This document shows, in pieces, positions 1 to 6,203 of a DNA stretch of 15,086 nt. The translations under genes and the position numbers were made by a program. This DNA is from DATLXU01 sp035575515 (GTDB taxonomy: Bacteria; Acidobacteriota; Blastocatellia; UBA7656). The stretch is from assembly GCA_035575515.1 (NCBI GenBank), contig DATLXU010000014.1:1-15086 (forward strand), given 5' to 3'. Positions within the stretch are counted from its first letter, which is position 1. Each line of letters opens with the position of its first letter. The notes under the pieces are model-generated. The model was not told the origin of the DNA. It did not search any database and worked only from the letters and a program-made list of their open reading frames with translations.

Positions 1-52
1 CCAGCTTGAGCAGGCCGACTTTGTTCTTGATGATTTTCTGTTGTGTGTTCAT
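1..52 (-). CDS. IS481-type transposase, N-terminal tip (partial)
   Basis: The first 17 residues, MNTQQKIIKNKVGLLKL, are visible before the gene leaves the window. From memory, this is a common opening of IS481-type integrase-core transposases, where it leads into a helix-turn-helix that binds the element's ends. An AAGGAG ribosome binding site lies 8 bases before the ATG, which supports the start. The DDE catalytic core is outside the window, so the assignment rests on the N-terminus alone. Confidence 0.55.
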   Translation of the reverse strand, partial: MNTQQKIIKNKVGLLKL

Positions 53-80
53 CTGACATTCTCCTTGTGGTTTTCGGGCG

Positions 81-112
81 CTGTTAAGCTGGGGCTAGCC
101 CCAGCTTAACAG
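81..112. repeat. Perfect 32-bp palindrome upstream of the IS481-type transposase
   Basis: The two 14-base arms (CTGTTAAGCTGGGG and its complement) flank a self-complementary CTAG, so the whole 32 bases are perfectly palindromic. It sits 29 bp upstream of the transposase start. It could be a transposase operator, a transcription-blocking hairpin that shields the transposase from outside promoters, or part of the terminal structure of the element. Confidence 0.7.
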
Positions 113-209
113 GAATGTCAGATTAAGTCGTGACTATTTCAAATCAACCACTTGCTGGGGTTGTTTCTTAGAAGAAGGCGCGTGCTGGTCGACTTGTTAT
201 CATTATTCG

Positions 210-866
210 CTATCCAAGCAGCTTTATGATTTCGCTAAACCCATCCGGCAAATTCTTCTTGCTGATGGTTGGGTTTTGCACACTATTGACTACATAAAAC
301 TTATGATCGATCAATTCGGGGACCTGTTCTAGCCACCGTCTCTGGGAGCGCATTAGGATTATCAGAACATTCCTCTTGACGGCTTCCCTAACCAGGTGAA
401 AGCTGTATTGCTGGGAGACTAGTACAGAATCCAATCGTTTGTACCTTCTCGAATGATAGGGGAATAACTCAACACAAAACACTCCATTGGCTACTTTCTT
501 CAAACCGCATATTTCAATGAGTTTTCTAAGACGCCTATGCCACCATCTGTAGGCTGGTGATCCGGAATTTCGCGGATCAAGTGGATAAAACGGGTATTCT
601 TGCTCGATGTGCAGGAGGTTGTTTCGACAGGACTTAATGAAATACTCGTCATACTTGTGAAACTTGATGTCCTCATCCTTATAACCGGGATTGAGATTAA
701 GAAGGACAACGGCTGCCTTATGGTTTCCTAAGAAAGGTTCGGGTAGTAATTCCAAATGTATCATATGGTCATAGTCAGCCTGACCATTGAAACGAAGAAT
801 TCTTTGATAATCATCTTCCAACACGAAAGGTTCTGACTGTGGGAGGCTTATCCAAGGGTTGTTCAT
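210..866 (-). CDS. Hypothetical protein, possible uracil-DNA-glycosylase-like fold (integron cassette gene)
   Basis: This 218-aa soluble protein has no signal peptide or membrane segment. The start at 866 is chosen because AAGGA lies about 9 bases before this ATG; the reading frame stays open upstream to 902. I do not recognise a named family. The order of short motifs resembles the uracil-DNA glycosylase superfamily: a hydrophobic strand ending in LNLNPG (residues 56-61), ELFPYHS (133-139), a strand IILM (169-172) and a late NPTIS (198-202). No clear catalytic Asp or Asn motif is certain. The gene begins 39 bp beyond the attC site at 905-998 and points the same way as the POTRA gene before it, so it reads as the next cassette in an array. 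Base composition is more AT-rich than the genes right of 3.1 kb. Confidence 0.7.
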   Translation of the reverse strand: MNNPWISLPQSEPFVLEDDYQRILRFNGQADYDHMIHLELLPEPFLGNHKAAVVLLNLNPGYKDEDIKFHKYDEYFIKSCRNNLLHIEQEYPFYPLDPRNSGSPAYRWWHRRLRKLIEICGLKKVANGVFCVELFPYHSRRYKRLDSVLVSQQYSFHLVREAVKRNVLIILMRSQRRWLEQVPELIDHKFYVVNSVQNPTISKKNLPDGFSEIIKLLG

Positions 867-904
867 ATTCTCTTTCCTTAAGCATTGTTCCACTACACGC
901 AAGC

Positions 905-998
905 GCCTAACGCTCCCGTTCAGCGGGGGCCGCGAACGGCATTAAAAGCTACCATGCGAAATTCACTTCGCGGCCTCCGCTGCAACGGGTTGTTAGAC
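905..998 (-). other. attC: Integron attC recombination site (cassette orientation = minus strand)
   Basis: On the minus strand the site opens with GTCTAAC (998-992, fits RYYYAAC) and closes with GTTAGGC (911-905, fits GTTRRRY), and these two ends pair. Inside them about 24 bases on each side are complementary (CCCGTT/AACGGG, CAGCGG/CCGCTG, GGCCGCGAA/TTCGCGG), with one unpaired G in CCCGTTGCAGCGG that is absent from the partner arm. An extrahelical base in the L'' arm is a known hallmark that sets attC polarity. The remaining central bases form the variable terminal loop. The stop codon of the gene at 993-1595 lies within the R'' box, as is common for cassette genes. No intI or attI is in the window, so this could be a mobile integron tail, a chromosomal array or an integrase-less cluster. 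Confidence 0.85.
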
Positions 999-1595
999 CC
1001 CATTGTTATACCTGACTCCTCTATCAATGATCTCTTTCTGCTTTTCTACTTTGAATGTGACTGAGACTTCTGTTCCCGCTTGTTGCTCAACGTAAGGAAT
1101 GACTTTCAGATTGTCGGCCTGTTGTTGGTTGAGATATTTCTGGATCATCTTTGCCGCTCGCCTAACACTTACTGGATCGTACTCTGCGCCTTTCGACAGC
1201 TCTATTCCTTGCTTACGCCATTCTTCCGCTACTGCTGCCTGCTGAGAAGGATCTATCCCTTCAAAATCAATGCCGAGAATTAAGGGCCGGTCCATGACTT
1301 CAAAAGTAATGATCTTTCCGTCGTGTAGGCCGCCCTCCACATACACTCGCACATCAGTGAAATGGCCTGTCTGGAAAAGGGCGCGCACATCTCTATCCAG
1401 CTTTCGAGGGTGATATACTCCACCTTCGTGCGTGCTTATCCAAGACTTAATATCGGCTTCAGGAATGCGGCGATTTCCTCGAATATCAACTTGCTCTACA
1501 ATCTGAGAATGAGATACTTGCTTATCCTTTGTTACCTGAGCCGATACGGTTATAGTAGTCAGAGCAATCAAGACGGTGATGGAAAGCGTTTTCAT
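993..1595 (-). CDS. Secreted protein with two POTRA-like domains, no beta-barrel (integron cassette gene)
   Basis: This 200-aa protein has a signal peptide (residues 1-19, cleavage near VSA-Q). A first POTRA-like unit follows at about 33-102 (VDIRGNRRIPEADI, then the helix RKLDRDVRALFQTGHFTDV, then a closing strand ITFEVMDRP). A second unit spans about 105-186 (ILGIDFEGI to VSVTFKVEK). POTRA domains in BamA/TamA/FtsQ-type proteins bind client or partner proteins in the periplasm; BamA has five plus a barrel, whereas this protein stops after two. A GGGAGG-type site lies about 10 bases before the ATG. The TAA stop is inside the attC R'' box, so the gene is the cargo of that cassette. Function is unknown: it may be a periplasmic adaptor or an interferer of the BAM complex (inference). 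Confidence 0.8.
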   Translation of the reverse strand: MKTLSITVLIALTTITVSAQVTKDKQVSHSQIVEQVDIRGNRRIPEADIKSWISTHEGGVYHPRKLDRDVRALFQTGHFTDVRVYVEGGLHDGKIITFEVMDRPLILGIDFEGIDPSQQAAVAEEWRKQGIELSKGAEYDPVSVRRAAKMIQKYLNQQQADNLKVIPYVEQQAGTEVSVTFKVEKQKEIIDRGVRYNNGV

Positions 1596-1669
1596 GGCTG
1601 ATAGACCTCCCTCCCTTGCAAACTCATTTTACTCTTGAACGGGTAAATCTGAATACCTTGCCTAATCTT

Positions 1670-1690
1670 CTGAAAAGTGGCGGGTGACAG
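1670..1690 (+). repeat. Terminal inverted repeat of the IS (transposase 3' side)
   Basis: It begins CTGAAAAGTGGCGGGTGACA. Compared with the partner at 3033-3053, it differs at three positions, all G versus A. Confidence 0.8.
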
Positions 1691-1698
1691 TAGAAGCA

Positions 1699-2883
1699 CT
1701 ATGCTGCCGCCTGCAACTTTTCGAGCTTTTTGCGCCATTTGTTTTCAGAACGATCCGCCTGTTCTTTGAACACCTCCATAGTGAATCGTTGCTTGAGTTC
1801 AAACAAACTCGCTCCTTTCTCTGGGTCGAGTTCTCTGCCATATAGTCGCAGCAATAGCAGGTACGCAAGTACCGGAAACATCATTGCTCGCTTCACTCTT
1901 CCGGCTTCCTTCGTCACCTGCATCTGCCCCATATGCAGATGTGTTTTCAGTTCTTTGAACATCACCTCTACCGACCACCTTCTCGCGTAGGCATTGAGTA
2001 TCTGTGTCGCGGTTGCCTCTTCGAGATTGGTCACGATCAGTTTCACTTGTTTCGGCCCACTGTTTCGCCGACGCTTTGATAGCAGTATCGTGACTTCGCC
2101 GATTACTTTCAGCTTTCCGCGTCTTAAAAAGACCCAATAATCCTTGCGTCTGAGGTCGGGAAGGTATGAAGCCACTCTTTGATAAAGGCTTTTTGGTAAG
2201 TATCGGGCAAGGTCTCTTAGATGAGTGCCGTCTGCCAACTTCCAGGTTCGCGCCAAAGCGAAGACGAAGTAGTAGCCTTTTCGCTGTATCAGTTTCAGAT
2301 TGGCTTTCGATGCAAATCCTGCGTCGGCTACTACTATGACTTTTCGACACCATGCGGGTGGACGAAATCGTCTCAGCATATTGCGGAATTGAATGTTTTG
2401 ATCGCCCTTCTTTGCGGGATCTAAAACAGCAGCATCCAGGGGGATGCGAAATCGTCCCCATTGAGCAATCAAAAGTAGCATTGATATGCCGAAGGTGAAA
2501 TGTTGATACTGATTCATCCTTGTCAAATGAGCGAGTGGTTGTTTTTCCCCTGTTTTGCCTTTGATCGTCAGATCGGCGATGAGATAAAGAGTCGAATCTC
2601 GTGGCGGCGGCATGGTCAACAGCACATCTTTGGCAAGTTCGTGAATCAGTACTTGAGTATCCCAGTATTGAGCACGAACCATGCGAAGAATGGTCCAGTA
2701 GCGAAGCGAGCGAGGCATAAACCGAGTGAGATTCTTCAGCGTTGCCGATCCTTGACACAGAATCAGCAGCACCAAAATCCAGCAGAGAATGCGAAAATGC
2801 TGGGCTTGAGGGCAATGTTTGAAGGTGGAAGAAAGAGGGTAAAGACAATTGCTGACGCGATGTGGTATACGTGTGAGGTACAA
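1699..2883 (-). CDS. IS4-group DDE transposase
   Basis: The protein has about 394 aa if it starts at the TTG at 2883. That codon follows AGGAG at a sensible distance; the frame is open to 2907 and no ATG is present near the beginning. The DDE triad is visible (numbered from 2883): D104 in LIADLTIKGKTG, D187 in VVADAGFASK, and E306 in YARRWSVEVMFKELK. The last of these is the Y-(2)-R-(3)-E-(6)-K signature of IS4-group enzymes. The frame is uninterrupted and the C-terminus EKLQAAA ends 8 bp inside the terminal repeat, so the enzyme may be functional. It catalyses cut-and-paste movement of its own element. IS4 versus the related IS701 cannot be separated by eye. Confidence 0.88.
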   Translation of the reverse strand: MYLTRIPHRVSNCLYPLSSTFKHCPQAQHFRILCWILVLLILCQGSATLKNLTRFMPRSLRYWTILRMVRAQYWDTQVLIHELAKDVLLTMPPPRDSTLYLIADLTIKGKTGEKQPLAHLTRMNQYQHFTFGISMLLLIAQWGRFRIPLDAAVLDPAKKGDQNIQFRNMLRRFRPPAWCRKVIVVADAGFASKANLKLIQRKGYYFVFALARTWKLADGTHLRDLARYLPKSLYQRVASYLPDLRRKDYWVFLRRGKLKVIGEVTILLSKRRRNSGPKQVKLIVTNLEEATATQILNAYARRWSVEVMFKELKTHLHMGQMQVTKEAGRVKRAMMFPVLAYLLLLRLYGRELDPEKGASLFELKQRFTMEVFKEQADRSENKWRKKLEKLQAAA

Positions 2884-3032
2884 GCAAACGGCTCTCCTCT
2901 CGATCAAAGTGGTTTGGTGACCATCTGATGATAGCGAGAGGAAGCCGTTTTATCATCTTCACAAACATAGTTGGTTCTTGAGTTGAAAACTGCATCTGAC
3001 AGCCAGTGACAGGCTTTTTCGCAGTTCGTAGC

Positions 3033-3053
3033 TCTGTTACCTGTCACTTTTCA
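3033..3053 (-). repeat. Terminal inverted repeat of the IS (transposase 5' side)
   Basis: On the minus strand it reads CTGAAAAGTGACAGGTAACA, matching the left end at 1670-1690 at 18 of 21 positions. Confidence 0.8.
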
Positions 3054-3104
3054 GTCATTTAGTCAAACAATCAACAAGGAACAGTCTACTATTTATCTTT
3101 CACA

Positions 3105-3666
3105 GGGCGGTTCGACGAAGCGGTCGCGGAAATGCGGCGAGCGCAGGAGCTTGACCCTGTTTCGCTGGAAAAAAATCATGGGCGTTGCGCAAATTCTCTA
3201 CACGGCGCGCAAAAACGACGAAGCGATAGAAGAATGCCGCAAGGCGCTCGATATGGATCCGAACTTCGGTTTTGCTCACTGGACGCTGGGACTTGCTTAT
3301 ATGGAGAAAGGGATGTATGAGCAAGCCATCCTCGCTTTACAAAAATCGGTGCAACTATCAGGTGATAGTCCTGACGAGCCTGCGTCACTCGCGCAGGCTT
3401 ATGCGCTTTCGGGCAGGAGGGGCGAGGCGCTAAAGATATTCGACGAGCTGGAGCAACAATCAAAGCTCAAGTATATCTCACCAACCGTGATTGCAATGCT
3501 CTGCGGGCCGCTTGGAGAAAAAGACCGGGCGTTCGAGCTGCTCAACAAGGCCTACGACGAACGGGATGGCCTGCTAGTGCTGTTGAAGATAGACCCTTTG
3601 TTCGATCCGCTTCGCTCAGACCCGCGATTCCAGGCCCTGTTGCAACGCGTCGGCTTTCCGCAATAG
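3105..3666 (+). pseudogene. Remnant of a C-terminal TPR protein, 5'-truncated and frameshifted
   Basis: From 3105 the frame reads GRFDEAVAEMRRAQELDPVSLEK, the end of one TPR and the start of the next. It then hits a run of seven A (3169-3175). Removing one A joins it to the frame that continues MGVAQILYTARKNDEAIEECRKALDMDP to the stop at 3666. At least three further TPR-like helix pairs follow, and the tail IDPLFDPLRSDPRFQALLQRVGF is typical of large acidobacterial sensor or kinase proteins with C-terminal TPRs. The N-terminal effector or DNA-binding part is missing; similarity begins about 50 bp after the IS end. An ATG at 3151 could still give a 171-aa fragment, but it has no good ribosome binding site. 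Confidence 0.75.
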
Positions 3667-3741
3667 GTTAATGAGAGAGATTGCTATTGAGGCAGCGCGG
3701 CTTCGGGCGGATCAATTTCATTCCAGATTTTATGGCGCGGC

Positions 3742-3779
3742 CCTTTAGAGAATCAGTATAACTACAATCATGAAAAAAG
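3742..3779 (+). repeat. Direct repeat, copy 1 (38 bp, includes -10-like box and ATG)
   Basis: This copy is identical over 38 bases to 3814-3851. It contains TATAAC (3757-3762) and ATGAAAAAAG, and opens a tiny ORF MKKAIMDL that stops at 3796. The 72-bp spacing keeps the two ATGs in the same frame, but the TAG at 3794 prevents fusion. Confidence 0.9.
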
Positions 3780-3813
3780 CTATAATGGATTTGTAGTTGG
3801 GGCGGCGCAGGCA

Positions 3814-3851
3814 CCTTTAGAGAATCAGTATAACTACAATCATGAAAAAAG
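3814..3851 (+). repeat. Direct repeat, copy 2 (38 bp, contains the hydrolase start codon)
   Basis: The second identical copy spans the likely promoter -10 box and the first codons of the hydrolase gene at 3842. Confidence 0.9.
3829..3834 (+). promoter_or_regulatory. -10 box TATAAC; probable leaderless start for the hydrolase
   Basis: The hexamer ends 7 bases before the A of the ATG at 3842, so transcription would begin at or next to the start codon. No ribosome binding site precedes that ATG, which fits a leaderless mRNA. No -35 box is obvious. The same arrangement is duplicated at 3757-3762. Confidence 0.45.
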
Positions 3852-5434
3852 AGCTTTCGAGTTCCAGGCGCGATTGGCTAAAGGAGTCAATCTTGAAATG
3901 CAGCGCTACGCGATCAAAGCCATTCACCGCCATTCTGTTTATCGCGCTGATCGCCCTTAATCCATTGAGCGCAGCCGCGCAGCAGATTCCTTTCCTCAAT
4001 GAACTGTTCTCGCGTTACGAAGAGTTCAATCGGCTTTACAACGAAAAGCGGCGCGCGGGCGCAAACGTCGCGGCGATTGATGCATTGCGCAAACGCGGCG
4101 AGGAAGCCTTCAAGCGATTCGACATTCGCGCAATTCTTGAAATCGAAGGCGAGGCGCTCGCTGTTTTGCAAAGCAAGGCTTGGGATGACCGGCAGAAATT
4201 TATCTCATCGCTCACGCTTGAAACTGATCGCCTCGTGATTGAGCCGAACAGAGAACTGCAGGTTTCGCTCACGAGAATGTTTCCCGCTGACATTGATAAA
4301 GTGTTCGCTTCGCAGCCTACAGTGACGTTTAAGATAGTCGCGGCCAAAGGCGAGTTCGCCGGAAGGCCGCTCGTTATGGCCGAACATCTGCCCGTGAGCG
4401 AAACGAGCACCAACGCCAGCCGCAAATTACTTCTGCCTGACGGCGAATACTGGCTCATCGCTGAGGTCACGGCGGGCAACCAGAAGATAACCGAGCTAAG
4501 GCGACCGCTTTATGCCATCACTGATTTCAGCGATTCAATCGCGCAGTTGAACAAGACCATCGCAGACATAAAATCCTCAAGCGATGCAATGGTCAAAGCA
4601 GTTGCGCCGCTCGTCACAACACCTGAGTTCATGCTGGAAAGGCTCGCGCAGTTGAATAAGACGCGCGGCGAAGTTGAAATCAACGCCATCTCCGAGCTTG
4701 ATCGCGTAAGCGATTTACTGTCTGCGCTCGCAAAAGGTCAGAACCCATTTGCAAAAGAGCGTGGCGAGGTCGAGCGCGCCTATCGAGCGGCTGACGGGCA
4801 GCTTGTGCCTTATCGCGTCTATTTGCCGAAAAGTTATGACGGCGCGACCGCGCGCCCGATGGTTGTGATGCTGCACGGCGCGCTTGGCGACGAGCGATAT
4901 TACTTCAGCGGCCTCTTTGATCCCGCGGTGATTAAAGGCGAAGCCGAACGTCGCGGCTACATCCTCGTCGGCACAAACGGCAGAGGGCGATTGCCACAGT
5001 ACAACGGCGCTGGAATGGAAGACGCAATCGAAGTAATCAAAGCCGTCACGCGCGATTACAGAATTGATCCGTCGCGCATCTATGTTACTGGTCACTCGAT
5101 GGGCGCGGCGGGTGCGTGGTTATTAGCGGCCAACAGGCCCGAGATGTTCGCGGCAATTGCTCCGGTGTCGGGCGCGCCGCTGGCTCAAAACGATCTGTTC
5201 ACAAGGCTGCTTGAAAGAATGAAAAGCATTCCGGTGATGGTCGCTCACGGCGGGCGCGACGGAATCGCGCTGCCGCAGAATTCGCGCGACGTTGCAGCCG
5301 CAGCGCAAAAGGCAGGATTGAAAGTTACATTGATTGAAGTCCCTGACGCGGATCACCTGAGCGTGCTTGCGGCGACATTTCCGGCAATACTCGATTTCTT
5401 TGATAAGAACCACAAGCCTGCGACTCCGCAATAA
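3842..5434 (+). CDS. Exported alpha/beta-hydrolase (PHB-depolymerase/esterase-like)
   Basis: The protein has 530 aa. A basic N-terminus and a hydrophobic stretch at 28-46 ending AAAQ look like a signal peptide with a long n-region. Residues 50-300 form a helical, partly coiled region with no recognised domain. The catalytic domain lies at about 310-525: VVMLHGALGD (341-350, oxyanion hole), GHSMG with nucleophile Ser419, Asp473 in HGGRDG, and His505 in DADHLS. This layout matches polyhydroxybutyrate depolymerase, feruloyl esterase and peptidase-type secreted esterases. The reaction is ester (possibly peptide) hydrolysis outside the cytoplasm; the substrate is unknown. There is no Shine-Dalgarno site; initiation is probably leaderless from the duplicated module just upstream. 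A Nudix gene follows after 13 bp and may be cotranscribed. Confidence 0.85.
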   Translation: MKKELSSSRRDWLKESILKCSATRSKPFTAILFIALIALNPLSAAAQQIPFLNELFSRYEEFNRLYNEKRRAGANVAAIDALRKRGEEAFKRFDIRAILEIEGEALAVLQSKAWDDRQKFISSLTLETDRLVIEPNRELQVSLTRMFPADIDKVFASQPTVTFKIVAAKGEFAGRPLVMAEHLPVSETSTNASRKLLLPDGEYWLIAEVTAGNQKITELRRPLYAITDFSDSIAQLNKTIADIKSSSDAMVKAVAPLVTTPEFMLERLAQLNKTRGEVEINAISELDRVSDLLSALAKGQNPFAKERGEVERAYRAADGQLVPYRVYLPKSYDGATARPMVVMLHGALGDERYYFSGLFDPAVIKGEAERRGYILVGTNGRGRLPQYNGAGMEDAIEVIKAVTRDYRIDPSRIYVTGHSMGAAGAWLLAANRPEMFAAIAPVSGAPLAQNDLFTRLLERMKSIPVMVAHGGRDGIALPQNSRDVAAAAQKAGLKVTLIEVPDADHLSVLAATFPAILDFFDKNHKPATPQ

Positions 5435-5447
5435 TGAAATAGAATTT

Positions 5448-6029
5448 ATGTACATCACCGCCGAGGTCATCCGCGCGCTTGAAAAAAAATTCGGGCTGCC
5501 CGATGAGCTTCATCTCGCCTACGAGATGAAGCCGCAGGAATTCGACATGGTGCTAAGAAGCCGGAAGCACGGGCGCGCGCACGATGTCACGCTCTACATA
5601 ATCAAAGACAATCAAATAGCTGTTATCAAGAAGCCTATGTACCCGCCCGGCGCGTATCGCGCCCCATCCGGAGGTGTCGCGCCCGGCGAGAATTTTGAAG
5701 CAGGCGCAACGCGCGAGGCTTACGAAGAGACTGGTCTGGAAATCCGTCTTGAGAGATACCTGCTGCGCGCCCGCGTGCGATTCACCTGCAAAGAGCAAGT
5801 CATCAACTGGACCTCGCATGTCTTCACAGCAACGCCCGTCAGCGGCGAGCTTCAGCCTGTTGACACTCACGAGATAGTCGAAGCTCGCTTTGCAACGGTT
5901 GATGAATTAATGACGAGCGTGCGCGACACAATGCTTGCGAGCGGCTCGACGGGCCTGCGCTACCGCGCCGAATTGAACGATGCAGTGATTGCGAAGCTGA
6001 TCGAATACGGGATTGTTTTTCGTTTCTAG
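5448..6029 (+). CDS. Nudix hydrolase
   Basis: This 193-aa protein carries a complete Nudix box at 75-97 (G75, E81, R89, E90, E93, E94, G96; pattern Gx5Ex7REUxEExGU), so metal-dependent pyrophosphohydrolase activity is expected. Strands LYIIKDNQIAVIKKP before the box and VINWTSHVFTATPV after it fit the Nudix fold. About 45 N-terminal residues precede the fold and are not recognised. The substrate (nucleoside diphosphate derivative, ADP-ribose, ADP-sugar, (d)NTP) cannot be told. The start at 5448 lies 13 bp after the hydrolase stop, suggesting one transcript; the open frame upstream to 5367 overlaps the hydrolase and is not used. No good ribosome binding site is visible (AGAATTT only). The stop codon falls inside the arm of a repeat (6022-6113). 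Confidence 0.88.
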   Translation: MYITAEVIRALEKKFGLPDELHLAYEMKPQEFDMVLRSRKHGRAHDVTLYIIKDNQIAVIKKPMYPPGAYRAPSGGVAPGENFEAGATREAYEETGLEIRLERYLLRARVRFTCKEQVINWTSHVFTATPVSGELQPVDTHEIVEARFATVDELMTSVRDTMLASGSTGLRYRAELNDAVIAKLIEYGIVFRF

Positions 6030-6113
6030 TTTTTGGTTTCTCGTTCCGGCTCCGATGCCATTCGTAGCAACCAGCGACTGTAAAGCGAAAACCAGAAGCC
6101 AGAAACTAGAAAC
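6022..6113. repeat. Inverted repeat with 22-bp arms overlapping the Nudix stop codon
   Basis: The arms at 6022-6043 and 6092-6113 match at 19 of 22 bases and are built from GTTTCTAG/TTTCTGG-type units (complement CCAGAAACTAGAAAC). The 48-base centre is unrelated. It may act as a terminator or be a dispersed palindromic repeat; the left arm includes the last codon and TAG stop of the Nudix gene. Confidence 0.65.
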
Positions 6114-6127
6114 TAGAACCCTGCCTT

Positions 6128-6136
6128 TGTTATAAT
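6128..6136 (+). promoter_or_regulatory. Extended -10 promoter for the HtrA gene
   Basis: TGTTATAAT combines a perfect TATAAT with the TGn extension. No -35 is evident. The predicted start near 6143 leaves a leader of about 60 bases before the ATG at 6204. Confidence 0.55.
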
Positions 6137-6203
6137 CGCTGAGAACTTGATGGCCAGGTGGTGATCCCCTAACCAGACGATGTTGTTTTTGCAAGGAGTA
6201 GCA

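Larger units (their letters stand above)
1..145 (-). mobile_element. Edge of an IS481-type insertion sequence
   Basis: The window opens inside an insertion sequence whose transposase begins at 52 and runs off the left edge. The upstream end of the element should lie between the palindrome at 81-112 and the start of the neighbouring gene's 3' flank at about 150-195. The exact outer end cannot be fixed because the other end of the element is outside the window. No target duplication can be checked. The 145 boundary is an estimate. Confidence 0.4.
1670..3053 (-). mobile_element. IS4-group insertion sequence, complete, about 1.38 kb
   Basis: The element is bounded by 21-bp imperfect inverted repeats that match at 18 of 21 positions and carries one full transposase. 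It separates the integron cassette block from a truncated TPR gene. No convincing target duplication is visible (left flank CCTAATCTT, right flank TCATTTAGTC), which suggests an adjacent deletion or an old insertion. A CTAA four bases outside both repeats may mean the true ends lie slightly further out. Confidence 0.8.

Noticed and set aside
1660..1668. GATTAGGC on the minus strand as an attC R' remnant at the IS border
   Set aside because: It differs from GTTRRRY at the first base, has no partner arm or R'' box, and the CTAA may belong to the IS end.
1799..2995. 398-aa minus-strand open frame across the insertion sequence
   Set aside because: It overlaps the transposase in another frame, is rich in Ser/Arg with no recognisable motif, and lacks the DDE signature seen in the real frame.
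1651..3063. Target-site duplication for the IS4-group element
   Set aside because: CCTAATCTT on the left and TCATTTAGTC on the right share no direct repeat of the expected length.
4036..4479. 147-aa antisense frame inside the hydrolase gene (and similar antisense frames in htrA, radA and the M1-like gene)
   Set aside because: They are shadows of GC-rich codon structure; none shows a start signal or motif.
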